Shown here in pieces: positions 26,412 through 35,059 of a DNA stretch of 64,000 nt. A program made the position numbers and the translations under genes. This stretch comes from Antrihabitans stalactiti (lineage in GTDB: Bacteria; Actinomycetota; Actinomycetes; Mycobacteriales; Mycobacteriaceae), in contig NZ_VCQU01000009.1 of assembly GCF_012932915.1 (NCBI RefSeq), positions 124,001-188,000 on the forward strand, in the 5' to 3' direction. Positions within the stretch are counted from its first letter, which is position 1. Every line of letters starts with the position of its first letter. The notes under the pieces were generated by a model. The model saw only the letters and a list, made by a program, of their open reading frames with translations. It was not told the origin of the DNA and did no database searches.

Positions 26412-27302
26412 TTATTTCGAACTGCGACCGTTCTTGGCCTCGTAGGTGTAGAAGCCCGCACCGGATTTCTTACCCGTCAAGCCCGCTTCCACCATGCGCA
26501 TGAGGAGCGGCGGAGCCGAGTACAACGGCTCTTTGAACTCCGCATACATGGAGTCGGCGATCGACTTCACAGTATCCAGACCGACGAGGTCGGTCAGTGC
26601 GAGTGGACCCATCGGGTGCGCACAGCCGAGCACCATCGCCTTGTCGACATCGTCCTTGGTGGCAAATCCCGACTCCACCATGCGAATTGCCGACAGCAGG
26701 TACGGCACAAGCAACGCGTTCACGACGAACCCGGACCGGTCCGCCGAGCGAACGACCTGCTTGCCCAGTACATCGCTCGCGAAGGCCTCCGCACGCTCGG
26801 ACACAGCCGTGCTCGTCTTCAACGTGGTCACCAATTCGACCAGCGGCAGTACCGGCACCGGGTTGAAGAAGTGCATACCGATGACGCGGTCCGGCGATTT
26901 GGTCGCGATGCCGAGCTTCATGATCGGAATCGAGGACGTGTTCGACGCCAACACTGCGTTGGGGTCGGTGACGACCTCGTCCAATTCGCGGAAGATCGCG
27001 GTCTTGATCTTCTCGTCCTCGAGAACCGCCTCCACGACGAGCTGTCGATCGGCGAAATCGCCGAGGTCGGACGTGAAGCGCAACCGCCAAGCGGCCTGCT
27101 CCCGCTCCCGCTCGGTGATCTTGCCGCTGCTGACACCGCGGTCGAGCGAGCGCAGAATGCGCGATCGCCCGGCCGCGGCCAGCTCACGGGTCTGCTCGAA
27201 CACCAGCACGTCGATGTGCGCTCGCGCACATACCTCGGCGATCCCGGCGCCCATCTGCCCGGCGCCGATCACGCCGACGCGTTGAATCTTCTCGCTGGTC
27301 AA
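26412..27302 (-). CDS. fadB2: 3-hydroxybutyryl-CoA dehydrogenase
   Basis: A 296-residue 3-hydroxyacyl-CoA dehydrogenase. GAGQMGAGIAEVCA is the NAD-binding loop; ASNTSSIPI and the catalytic His in GMHFFNPVPV are present, followed by the C-terminal dimer domain with LVGLDTVKSI. It oxidises 3-hydroxybutyryl-CoA to acetoacetyl-CoA, or the reverse. TTG at 27302 is taken as the start because AGGAG lies six bases before it. It follows aceA by 55 bp on the same strand, as in M. tuberculosis icl1-fadB2, and shares its terminator. Confidence 0.92.
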   Translation of the reverse strand: MTSEKIQRVGVIGAGQMGAGIAEVCARAHIDVLVFEQTRELAAAGRSRILRSLDRGVSSGKITEREREQAAWRLRFTSDLGDFADRQLVVEAVLEDEKIKTAIFRELDEVVTDPNAVLASNTSSIPIMKLGIATKSPDRVIGMHFFNPVPVLPLVELVTTLKTSTAVSERAEAFASDVLGKQVVRSADRSGFVVNALLVPYLLSAIRMVESGFATKDDVDKAMVLGCAHPMGPLALTDLVGLDTVKSIADSMYAEFKEPLYSAPPLLMRMVEAGLTGKKSGAGFYTYEAKNGRSSK

Positions 27303-27357
27303 CGTCAGCTCCTGTGTTTCGTCATGTAAGCGGTTTCGAGAGAGAAACGGCTCAGCC

Positions 27358-28650
27358 TTAGTGGAACTGACCCTCTTCGGTGGAGCCCTTCAGCGCCGCC
27401 GTGGAGGTGTCCGGGTCGACCGTGGTGGCAACGGTGTCGAAGTAGCCCGCGCCGACCTCACGCTGGTGCTTGATGGCGGTGAAGCCACGCTCGTCGGCTG
27501 CCTTGAACTCGCGCTCCTGCAGGTCGACGAAGGCCGTCATGCCCTCGCGGGCGTAGCCGTACGCCAGGTCGAACGCGGCGTAGTTGAGCGAGTGGAAGCC
27601 GGCCAGGGTGATGAACTGGAACTTGAAGCCCATCGCGGCGAGCTCACGCTGGAACTTCGCGATGGTCGCGTCGTCCAGGTGGGCCTTCCAGTTGAAGGAC
27701 GGGCTGCAGTTGTAGGAGAGCAGCTGGTCCGGGAACTCGGCCTTGACGCTCTCGGCGAACTTGCGCGCGACCTCGAGGTCCGGCACGCCGGTCTCCATCC
27801 AGATGAGGTCGGCGTAAGGGGCGTAGGCCTTGGCGCGAGCGATGCAGGGCTCGATGCCGTTCTTGATGCCGAAGAAGCCCTCGGCGGTGCGGGTGCCATC
27901 GAGGAACGGCTTGTCACGGTCGTCCACGTCGGTGGTGAGCAGCGTCGCGGCCTCGGCGTCGGTGCGCGCGATGACGACGGTCGGCACGTCGGCGACGTCG
28001 GCAGCCAGGCGAGCCGAGGTCAGCGTGCGGATGTGCTGCTGGGTCGGGATGAGCACCTTGCCACCGAGGTGGCCGCACTTCTTCTCCGACGCGAGCTGGT
28101 CTTCCCAGTGCGTGCCGGCGGCACCGGCGGCGATCATGGCCTTCTGCAGCTCGTAGACGTTCAGCGCGCCACCGAAGCCGGCTTCACCGTCGGCGACGAT
28201 CGGGACAACCCAGTTGTCGACCGACTTGTCGCCCTCGACCTTGGCGATCTCGTCGGCGCGCAGCAGGGCGTTGTTGATGCGGCGAACGACGTTCGGCACC
28301 GAGTTGGCCGGGTAGAGGCTCTGGTCCGGGTAGGTGTGACCCGACAGGTTCGCGTCACCGGCGACCTGCCAGCCCGACAAGTAGATGGCGCGCAGGCCGG
28401 CGCGAACCGCCTGGACAGCCTGGTTACCGGTCAGTGCACCGAGAGCGTGGATGTAGTCGTCTTCTTTGTTGACGCCTTCCCACAGGATTTCGGCGCCACG
28501 ACGGGCGAGGGTGTGCTCTTCGACGACGCTGCCCTGCAGCTTCACGACCTGCTCAGCGCTGTAGGTGCGCGTAATTCCCTTCCAGCGAGGGTTGGTGTCC
28601 CAATCCTGCTGGATCTCGGCAGCTGTCTTCGGGGTGCCGGTGGTCGACAT
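27358..28650 (-). CDS. aceA: Isocitrate lyase
   Basis: A 430-residue isocitrate lyase of the short ICL1 type. The catalytic loop KKCGHLGGK, the [10 protein letters not shown] region and YNCSPSFNW are diagnostic. It splits isocitrate to glyoxylate and succinate, the first step of the glyoxylate shunt needed for growth on acetate and fatty acids. GGAG before ATG 28650 fits. The upstream 400 bp carry RamB-like motifs, and ramB lies 13 kb away in the window. Malate synthase is not in the window. Confidence 0.97.
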   Translation of the reverse strand: MSTTGTPKTAAEIQQDWDTNPRWKGITRTYSAEQVVKLQGSVVEEHTLARRGAEILWEGVNKEDDYIHALGALTGNQAVQAVRAGLRAIYLSGWQVAGDANLSGHTYPDQSLYPANSVPNVVRRINNALLRADEIAKVEGDKSVDNWVVPIVADGEAGFGGALNVYELQKAMIAAGAAGTHWEDQLASEKKCGHLGGKVLIPTQQHIRTLTSARLAADVADVPTVVIARTDAEAATLLTTDVDDRDKPFLDGTRTAEGFFGIKNGIEPCIARAKAYAPYADLIWMETGVPDLEVARKFAESVKAEFPDQLLSYNCSPSFNWKAHLDDATIAKFQRELAAMGFKFQFITLAGFHSLNYAAFDLAYGYAREGMTAFVDLQEREFKAADERGFTAIKHQREVGAGYFDTVATTVDPDTSTAALKGSTEEGQFH

Positions 28651-29074
28651 CTCTGCTCCACATCTATTGGTTGATCAAGCCCGCCGCGGATCGGCAGGCT
28701 TCGCATCTTTGCGAGGCATAACGTGCGTACTGTTTAAGAGTGGCACAGCCGAAAAGTGCCGTCTACCTGTTGCTAATGCCAATCTTGGCTAGCTTTTCAA
28801 AGTCGTTTGCTAAGTTTGCAAATCTGCGCGAAGAGTTCACCTCTCTCCTGCGAGCAATTTTTCCGCCGAAAACCGCGCTGGCCTTGTCGTTTGATCGGCC
28901 CAAGCCGAACGCGCGTACTGCTTGATTCGGTGCGACGATAAGGGGTCGCCACGGTTGTCGACGGGCATAGTGTGGCAACTCTCACAGTTCGCCAGACCGC
29001 CACTCGGCCTCCCCCGGAATTTGGGGTACGCCCTTTCGTTCGTTTGATGCCCGCACAGTGGAATAGTCGGTCGC
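28651..29074. other. Long intergenic region between aceA and the receptor kinase gene
   Basis: A 424-bp region, richer in AT than its surroundings, between divergent genes. It holds RamB-like motifs at 28705-28715 and 28812-28822 and an inverted repeat GCCAA-TC-TTGGC at 28778-28789. I see no convincing gene; short open frames there lack ribosome sites. Confidence 0.6.
28812..28822. promoter_or_regulatory. RamB-like operator upstream of aceA
   Basis: AAGTTTGCAAA closely fits the corynebacterial RamB motif with core TTTGCAAA. A second TTTGC stands 2 bp upstream of it, and a weaker copy ATCTTTGCGAG lies at 28705-28715, nearer to aceA. Confidence 0.55.
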
Positions 29075-31093
29075 GTGGAGAGACAGGAGCACTTCGGCCA
29101 ATTCCGGCTGGAGCGGTTGCTGGGAGCCGGGGGCATGGGCGAGGTCTGGCTGGCCTACGACACCCTCACCGAACGCAATGTCGCGCTCAAAGTGCTGCCG
29201 CCGCATCTCTCGACCGACGAGATCTACCGCCACCGGTTCATGCGCGAAGCGAAGATCGTTGCCGCGCTGCGCGAGCCGCACATCGTCCCGATCCACTCGT
29301 TCGGCGCCATCGACGGCCAGCTGTACATCGACATGGCGCTCATCGAAGGACGCGACCTCGGCACCATTCTGAAAGCAGGCCGACTGACAGTTCCGGTCGC
29401 GGTCGACCTCGTCGCGCAGGCCGCCGACGCGTTGGACAGTGCACACGACGCCGGCCTCGTTCACCGCGACGTCAAGCCGTCGAATCTGTTCGTGACCGAC
29501 CGCAAGGGCTTCGTCTACCTCATCGACTTCGGCATCGCCCAGTCGTTGAGCGAGAATCGGCTGACCTCGACCGGCTGGGCGGTCGGGACCTTGGCGTACA
29601 TGGCACCGGAGCGGTTCAGCGGGGACTTCGACGCCAGCGTCGACATCTATGCACTGGCGTGCGTTCTGCACCATTGCCTCACCGGCGAACCGCCGTTCGG
29701 CGCCTCGACGACGCCCGAACGCCAGATGCACGGGCACCTCACTCAGCCGCCCCCGCCCGCGAGCAAGGTCAACGCCAGCGTCCCACCGGCATTGGACGCC
29801 GTGATCGCGCGCGCGATGGCAAAGAATCCCGCGGACCGCTACCCGAGCGCAGGCGAATTCGGTGACGCAGCGCGGGCGGCGCTCACCTCGCCACTGCCGT
29901 TGTCGGGCTCCTCGAGGGTGCTGAAACCGCCTGCGCCGGTTCTGCAACCACCTGCCTCGCCACCGCCCGTCTCGCAGCCCGTCGGCCAGACGACAAGGGT
30001 CACCCGACCCGGACCGCCGCCACTGCCGCCACAGGCACCACCGCTGTCGTCCACGCGGCCGAACCGCTCACGATTCGTCTTCGGCGCACTCGCGATATTC
30101 GCCGTGCTGGCCATTGCGATCGCGGGGTACCTGTTCGTTGCGCGCGACAAGTCGACCGACACGACTGCCAGCCCCGGGGTCTCTCCCTCTGCGGTGGTCA
30201 CGACCTCGCAATTGCCTGCGCCGCAGCGAACCGGCGTGATCGAGGTCGGCAGCAATCCGATTGCGATAGCTATCGACGCCACGACCGGGACCGCTTACGT
30301 GACCAACGGCGGTAGCGGTTCACTGTCGATCATCGATGTCGCCACCGCAACCGTGCGGTCGACGGTCAAGGTCGGAAAGAGCCCTGCAGGAGTTGCCGTC
30401 GACGCCAAACGTCGGGTCGCCTACGTCGTCGACAACGGCGACAATTCGGTGTCGGTGATCGACACAGCCAGCGCGAGCGTGATCGACACGATCGAGGTCG
30501 GCGGAAACCCCTGGGACGTTGCAATCGACGCAGACTCGGGCGTTGCGTTCGTCGCCAATCAGGACGACGCCACATTGTCGGTCATCGAGAATCGCGCTGT
30601 CGTCTCGACAATCCCAGTCGGCGTCAAACCGATTGTGCCGCTGGTCGATACAGCGAATCACACGCTGTACGTCTCGAACTTGGGCGCCGACACCGTCTCG
30701 GCGATCGACACGGTCACGCGCGCGGTCGTCGCGACGATCAAGGTCGGCGACGAGCCCAATGGCGTGGCGCTGGATCCGGCCAACCACGCGCTGTACATCA
30801 CCAACCGCGCCGCGCACACCGTCTCGGTGATCGACACAGCCACCAAGACCGTGACCGACACGATCTCCGTCGGAACCAAGCCTGTCGCAGTCGCCGTCGA
30901 TTCCGAAGCCCACACCGCGTATGTGTCGAACATCGACTCCGACTCGCTGTCGCTGATCGATACCAGCACTCGCACCGTGACCGACTCACTCCCCACCGCG
31001 AAGCTTCCAGTGGGCGTGGCGGTGGATCCTCGCACGCATTCGATCTACCTGAACAGCTTCGACGCCGGCTCGGTCGAGGTGTTCTCGCGCTGA
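29075..31093 (+). CDS. Receptor Ser/Thr kinase with extracellular YVTN beta-propeller (PknD-like)
   Basis: A 672-residue transmembrane kinase. The kinase domain (residues 9-270) has GAGGMGEVWLA, Lys39, HRDVKPSN with Asp131, DFG 151-153 and APE 177-179. A Pro-rich linker (280-330) leads to one membrane segment (333-356). The extracellular part (387-672) holds seven repeats of about 42 residues with YVTN/NGDNSVSVIDT-like blades, giving a seven-bladed propeller. This parallels mycobacterial PknD, whose propeller is NHL type. It likely senses an extracytoplasmic ligand. Start GTG 29075 has a weak ribosome site. Divergent from aceA. Confidence 0.9.
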   Translation: MERQEHFGQFRLERLLGAGGMGEVWLAYDTLTERNVALKVLPPHLSTDEIYRHRFMREAKIVAALREPHIVPIHSFGAIDGQLYIDMALIEGRDLGTILKAGRLTVPVAVDLVAQAADALDSAHDAGLVHRDVKPSNLFVTDRKGFVYLIDFGIAQSLSENRLTSTGWAVGTLAYMAPERFSGDFDASVDIYALACVLHHCLTGEPPFGASTTPERQMHGHLTQPPPPASKVNASVPPALDAVIARAMAKNPADRYPSAGEFGDAARAALTSPLPLSGSSRVLKPPAPVLQPPASPPPVSQPVGQTTRVTRPGPPPLPPQAPPLSSTRPNRSRFVFGALAIFAVLAIAIAGYLFVARDKSTDTTASPGVSPSAVVTTSQLPAPQRTGVIEVGSNPIAIAIDATTGTAYVTNGGSGSLSIIDVATATVRSTVKVGKSPAGVAVDAKRRVAYVVDNGDNSVSVIDTASASVIDTIEVGGNPWDVAIDADSGVAFVANQDDATLSVIENRAVVSTIPVGVKPIVPLVDTANHTLYVSNLGADTVSAIDTVTRAVVATIKVGDEPNGVALDPANHALYITNRAAHTVSVIDTATKTVTDTISVGTKPVAVAVDSEAHTAYVSNIDSDSLSLIDTSTRTVTDSLPTAKLPVGVAVDPRTHSIYLNSFDAGSVEVFSR

Positions 31094-31111
31094 CCTTGGC
31101 ACTCACGAGGG

Positions 31112-31912
31112 TTAGACCAAGTCGACCTCGACACCGGCGTCGCGGAGTGCAGCCACGGATTCGGGGTCGGCAGCGGTGTCGGTGACGATCACGGCCACGT
31201 CGGTGATCGGGCAGATCCGGGCGAGAGCGCTCGAAGTCAGCTTCTCCGCTCCGGCGACGACGAGCACGGTCTCGGATCGCTTCACCATCTCGGCGGAAAT
31301 GCCTGCTTCGCCGAGATGCCTGCATTGTGCACCGCCGTCGGCGGTCACGGCGTTGACGCCCAGGATGAGGACGTCCATGCGGATGTCTTCGAGAAAGCGC
31401 GCCGCGAACGGACCGTGCAGCTCGTAGGACTCCCGGCGTGCCACACCGCCGATGCAGATCGTCCTGATGTGTGGCCGCAGCACCATTTCGGCGGCGATGT
31501 TGAGGGCGTTCGTCACGATCGTCAACGGCTCGCCGCCGGACTGCGCCAGTTGCGGGCGCCCGCCCAACACCCTCGCGATTGCGGTTGTCGTTGTGCCGCC
31601 GTTGATTCCGACGACGGCCCCCGCCGCGATTCGATTGGCTGCAGCATCGGCGATCCGTTGCTTGGCATCTTTGCCGACGACTTGGCGATAGCGCGTGGGC
31701 AAGTCATAGGCGACCGATGTGGCGACGATTCCACCGTGCGTGCGCGTCGCAAGTTGCTGATCGGCGAGCGAGGTGAAATCGCGACGCACGGTCGCCGCCG
31801 AAACCCCGAGCCGCTGTGTGGCGTCCTCGACGGTCAATCGGCCGTTCTCGGCGAGCAGTTCGAGCAATTGGCTCCACCGCAGCGACCGGTCGCTCGGGTT
31901 CGGACCACTCAT
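31112..31912 (-). CDS. DeoR-family regulator of the amino-sugar locus
   Basis: A 266-residue DeoR/AgaR-type repressor. The N-terminal HTH reads LTVEDATQRLGVSAATVRRD; the C-terminal sugar-phosphate-binding domain has GINGGTTTTAIA and a VNAVTADGG segment. Such proteins respond to a phosphorylated sugar. The ATG overlaps the stop of the upstream permease gene (ATGA), so it is the last gene of the ABC transporter operon. The inverted half-sites at 35017-35052 are its likely targets. Confidence 0.88.
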   Translation of the reverse strand: MSGPNPSDRSLRWSQLLELLAENGRLTVEDATQRLGVSAATVRRDFTSLADQQLATRTHGGIVATSVAYDLPTRYRQVVGKDAKQRIADAAANRIAAGAVVGINGGTTTTAIARVLGGRPQLAQSGGEPLTIVTNALNIAAEMVLRPHIRTICIGGVARRESYELHGPFAARFLEDIRMDVLILGVNAVTADGGAQCRHLGEAGISAEMVKRSETVLVVAGAEKLTSSALARICPITDVAVIVTDTAADPESVAALRDAGVEVDLV

Positions 31913-32757
31913 TTCACGCTGCCAGCCGTGAGGCCTGCGACCAGGCGTTTTTCGATCACCGCGAACAAGATGACGACGGGGATGATGGCGACCGCCGAGA
32001 TACCGAACACGTAGTGCCATGCCGTCTGGTATTGACCGATGAATTTCGTCAGCGCCACCGACAGTGGCTGATTCTCGGGTGTGCTCAAAATGATCAAGCT
32101 TGCGGCGAATTCGTTCCAGCAGGCGACGACGGTAAAGATTGTGGCCGTGACGATTCCAGGCCAAACCAAGGGAAGAATCACCCGGATCAGCGTCTGAATC
32201 TTGCTCAGCCCGTCCAGTGCAGCGGCCTCTTCGATCTCCTTCGGAACCGACGCGAAGAAGCTGTGCAGAATCCACACCGCGAACGACAGGTTGAAGGCGC
32301 CGTTCACCAAAATCATTGCCAGCCAGGTGTTGTGCAGTCCCAAGCTGAGGAATTCGCGCAGCAGACCAGCCGCGAGGACGGTCGGCTGCAGCATCTGGGT
32401 CGCGAGCACGAGGAGCAGGAACGGCACCCGTCCGGGGAACCGTCGGCGCGCGGTGTAGTACGCGGCGGGGACTGCGACGAGCAGGACGAGAACCGTTGCG
32501 CACGTCGAAATGACGATCGTGCTGACCAAGTTGTACGGCAGCGGCGTCTCCGGCGTCGACCACATATCGACGTAATTTTCGGGATGCCACGACTGCGGAA
32601 AGTACGTCGGCGGAATGCGCCGAATCTCGGTCTGCGACTTCAACGAACCGAGCAACATCACGATGAACGGGATGAGAAAGACCAGCGCGATGACGACGCC
32701 GACAGCGGTCAGTCCCCACCGCCTGCGCGGACGCTTGTTCCACACGATGTCGGTCAT
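31909..32757 (-). CDS. CUT1 sugar ABC transporter permease (MalG type)
   Basis: A 282-residue membrane protein with six hydrophobic segments and the EAA loop EIEEAAALDGLSKIQTLIRV, the contact to the ATPase. It is the MalG-like half of a carbohydrate importer. ATG 32757 overlaps the stop of the MalF-type gene by 4 bp. Confidence 0.92.
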   Translation of the reverse strand: MTDIVWNKRPRRRWGLTAVGVVIALVFLIPFIVMLLGSLKSQTEIRRIPPTYFPQSWHPENYVDMWSTPETPLPYNLVSTIVISTCATVLVLLVAVPAAYYTARRRFPGRVPFLLLVLATQMLQPTVLAAGLLREFLSLGLHNTWLAMILVNGAFNLSFAVWILHSFFASVPKEIEEAAALDGLSKIQTLIRVILPLVWPGIVTATIFTVVACWNEFAASLIILSTPENQPLSVALTKFIGQYQTAWHYVFGISAVAIIPVVILFAVIEKRLVAGLTAGSVK

Positions 32758-33674
32758 CGATCGACCTCGTCCATCGGCCGGACGGCTACGACGTAGATGC
32801 CGATGATCACCAGGATCAACACGAAGTTCAGCACGCTCATCGCTGCCGCGGTGTCGATGTGGCCGCCTTGGCGAAGCAACTTGAACGTCAAAGTTGTTGT
32901 CGTGTCGGATTTGTAGCCCGCAATGCTGCCTGTGAGGACCTGCAGAATTGGCAGCGAATTGAAGACGTTGATCATGTTCACGATCGTCGCGACCGCAATA
33001 GCCGGACGTAGCTGCGGGAGGATGATCATCCGGTACCGCTGCCACGGACTTGCACCGTCGACCGCGGCGGCCTCCCTGACGTCCGACGGAATCGATTGCA
33101 GGCCTGCAAGAATCGTGTACGTCGTGAACGGAATCGACACGAATACCGCCACGACGATCGCCACCAGGAACGCCTGGACCGGCTGCTTGGTGAAGCCGTA
33201 GCCGCGGTCGAGCACTCCGAGGTCTACAAGGAGCCGGTTCACGATCCCGACGTCCTGGTCGAGCATGTAGTAGAAGATTGTCGTCGTCATGACCACGGAT
33301 GCCGCCCATGGCACGAGAATCGCGAGGCGCACCAGTTTGCGTCCCGGAAACTCCTTGTCCAGGAACTGCGCCAACGCGAGCGACAACAGCAACGTCAGCC
33401 CCACGACCACGACCACCCAGATCGCGGTGTTGACGAAAATCCGTGCAAGCCCGTCGGTGTCGAAGAGCTCGGAGAAATTTTGCAGGCCCGCGTTGCCGCG
33501 ATCGCGCCCGGCCGCCGACAAGTTGCGAGTCGACGTCCAGATCATGAAACCGGCGGGGAACAGCACGATCGCCACGATCAGCGCGATCGCCGGACCGATC
33601 CACGGCAACGCCACAAGCATGTCGAGAAGACGACTACGACGCTTGCGAATGGAATGCTTGGCGAGCGCCGACAA
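32754..33674 (-). CDS. CUT1 sugar ABC transporter permease (MalF type)
   Basis: A 306-residue permease with six hydrophobic segments and the EAA motif REAAAVDGASPWQRYRMI. It pairs with the MalG-type protein. TTG at 33674 seems to be the start; AAGGG lies nine bases upstream and the N-terminus is basic. It follows the binding-protein gene by 33 bp. Confidence 0.9.
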   Translation of the reverse strand: MSALAKHSIRKRRSRLLDMLVALPWIGPAIALIVAIVLFPAGFMIWTSTRNLSAAGRDRGNAGLQNFSELFDTDGLARIFVNTAIWVVVVVGLTLLLSLALAQFLDKEFPGRKLVRLAILVPWAASVVMTTTIFYYMLDQDVGIVNRLLVDLGVLDRGYGFTKQPVQAFLVAIVVAVFVSIPFTTYTILAGLQSIPSDVREAAAVDGASPWQRYRMIILPQLRPAIAVATIVNMINVFNSLPILQVLTGSIAGYKSDTTTTLTFKLLRQGGHIDTAAAMSVLNFVLILVIIGIYVVAVRPMDEVDR

Positions 33675-33707
33675 TCCCTCAGCCCTTCTGTGCGAATGCA
33701 GCCGAAG

Positions 33708-34949
33708 CTACTTGGCGGCGTTCGCTACCTTCGTCAAAACCTCGGCGGGGCTTGCTCCTTGGTCGATCGTGCCTGCGAGTTGTTGCAAAGCTCCCTGCGC
33801 TGCTCCCCATTTCGGGTTGTTGCTGGGGTAGAACTTCGCCGTCGGAAGAGTTGCGACGAACGTCTTCGTGACCGGGTCTCCTGCCAACTTCTCGGCGCCA
33901 GAGATCGTCGTCGGGATGAACCCTTCGGTCTGAACGAATTTCGCATACACGTCGGGTGAGTAGAAGTAGTCGAGGAACTTCCTGACCTTTTCCTGCTTGG
34001 CCGGATCGTTCTTGAACGACATCAAATGGTCGGCAACACCGAGCGTGACCGGCACACCCGTCTTGCTCGGCGTCGGTGCGGTGCCGTACTTCAGCCCGGG
34101 GTTCTCTTTCGCGAGCTGCGCCACGGTGGGCGGGAGGCCTTCGATCATCCCGACCTTGCCTTGGATGAACGCGTTGATGACGTCTTTGCGATCGGTCGCG
34201 CCGGGGTTCGGCTGGGTGGCCTTTTCGTCGATCATCCGCTGCATTGCGGTGACGCCCTCGACATTTGCCGGCGTATCGATCGTCAGCGTCTGATCGTCGC
34301 CCCACGAGCCGCCCGCGCCGAACGTCCAGATCGACGTCTCCCCTTGTGCCTCCTCGCTGCCGAGCGGTAGACCGTAACCCGATACGCCACCGAGGTCGTT
34401 GATCTTCTTGGCGTCGGCGAGGAGTTCGTCCCAGGTCTTCGGCGGCGCTGTGATGCCTGCCTTGTCGAACAACTCCTGGTTGTAGAAGAGCGTGCGAGTC
34501 GACGCGAAGATGGGCAGCCCATACTGCTTGCCGTCGATCGACGCGTTTCGCGCAAAGTCGGGCTGGAAATCAAGGAGTACGCCCTCGGAGACGACGTCTT
34601 TCGCCTCGTAGATCAGCTGCTCCGGCTTGACGTAGCTGGCGTAGGCGTCGATGTTGAGGATGTCCGGCGCCGATCCGCTCTGGATCTTGTCCTGAACGGT
34701 CTTGTTGATCGTCTTCCACGACTCCATTTGCAGCGAAATATCGACATCGGGGTTCTTGGCCTCGAAGTCTTTGATGATCCCGTCCCAGAGAGCCTTCGTT
34801 CCATTTTCGCCGTCGGTGTAGATCGGTGCGAGGAACGAGACCGAGTCCTTGTTGTCTTCGTCGCCACCGAATCCACACGCCGGCGCGCCGAGGGCCGCGC
34901 ACGTCAGCACAGCCGCCAAGCTGAGCGCTCTCCTGGATAGACTTTTCAC
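33708..34949 (-). CDS. Sugar ABC transporter substrate-binding lipoprotein
   Basis: A 413-residue family 1 extracellular solute-binding protein. The signal peptide ends in lipobox APAC with the lipidated Cys at about residue 25. The mature part has the usual two-lobe pattern (ALWDGIIKDFEAKNPDVDI near its start, FVQTEGFIPTT near the end). GTG at 34949 follows GAGAGG. It heads the importer operon and is divergent from the catabolic operon. The ligand is inferred to be an N-acetylated amino sugar from context. Confidence 0.9.
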   Translation of the reverse strand: MKSLSRRALSLAAVLTCAALGAPACGFGGDEDNKDSVSFLAPIYTDGENGTKALWDGIIKDFEAKNPDVDISLQMESWKTINKTVQDKIQSGSAPDILNIDAYASYVKPEQLIYEAKDVVSEGVLLDFQPDFARNASIDGKQYGLPIFASTRTLFYNQELFDKAGITAPPKTWDELLADAKKINDLGGVSGYGLPLGSEEAQGETSIWTFGAGGSWGDDQTLTIDTPANVEGVTAMQRMIDEKATQPNPGATDRKDVINAFIQGKVGMIEGLPPTVAQLAKENPGLKYGTAPTPSKTGVPVTLGVADHLMSFKNDPAKQEKVRKFLDYFYSPDVYAKFVQTEGFIPTTISGAEKLAGDPVTKTFVATLPTAKFYPSNNPKWGAAQGALQQLAGTIDQGASPAEVLTKVANAAK

Positions 34950-35016
34950 GTCGCCGCCTCTCTGAAGACTTCTCCCGCTCAACCTGATCGAAACTTAGGG
35001 CAGCAATCTACCGCCA

Positions 35017-35052
35017 AATATGCTCGAATGTGAGCGATCACCGGCTCATATT
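35017..35052. promoter_or_regulatory. Operator candidate between transporter and catabolic operons
   Basis: AATGTGAGC (35027-35035) and GCTCATATT (35044-35052) are inverted with 8 of 9 matches around 8 bp. A further related half-site AATATGCTC precedes at 35017-35025. The position suits a DeoR repressor controlling both directions. Confidence 0.5.
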
Positions 35053-35059
35053 GACAGAG

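Noticed and set aside
27361-28674. A 437-codon open frame opposite aceA
   Set aside because: Low-complexity Arg/Gly/Val composition and perfect overlap with isocitrate lyase; a shadow of its codon bias.
28740-28925. A 61-codon plus-strand frame in the aceA upstream region
   Set aside because: No ribosome site, no family, and it covers the RamB-like motifs; more likely regulatory DNA.
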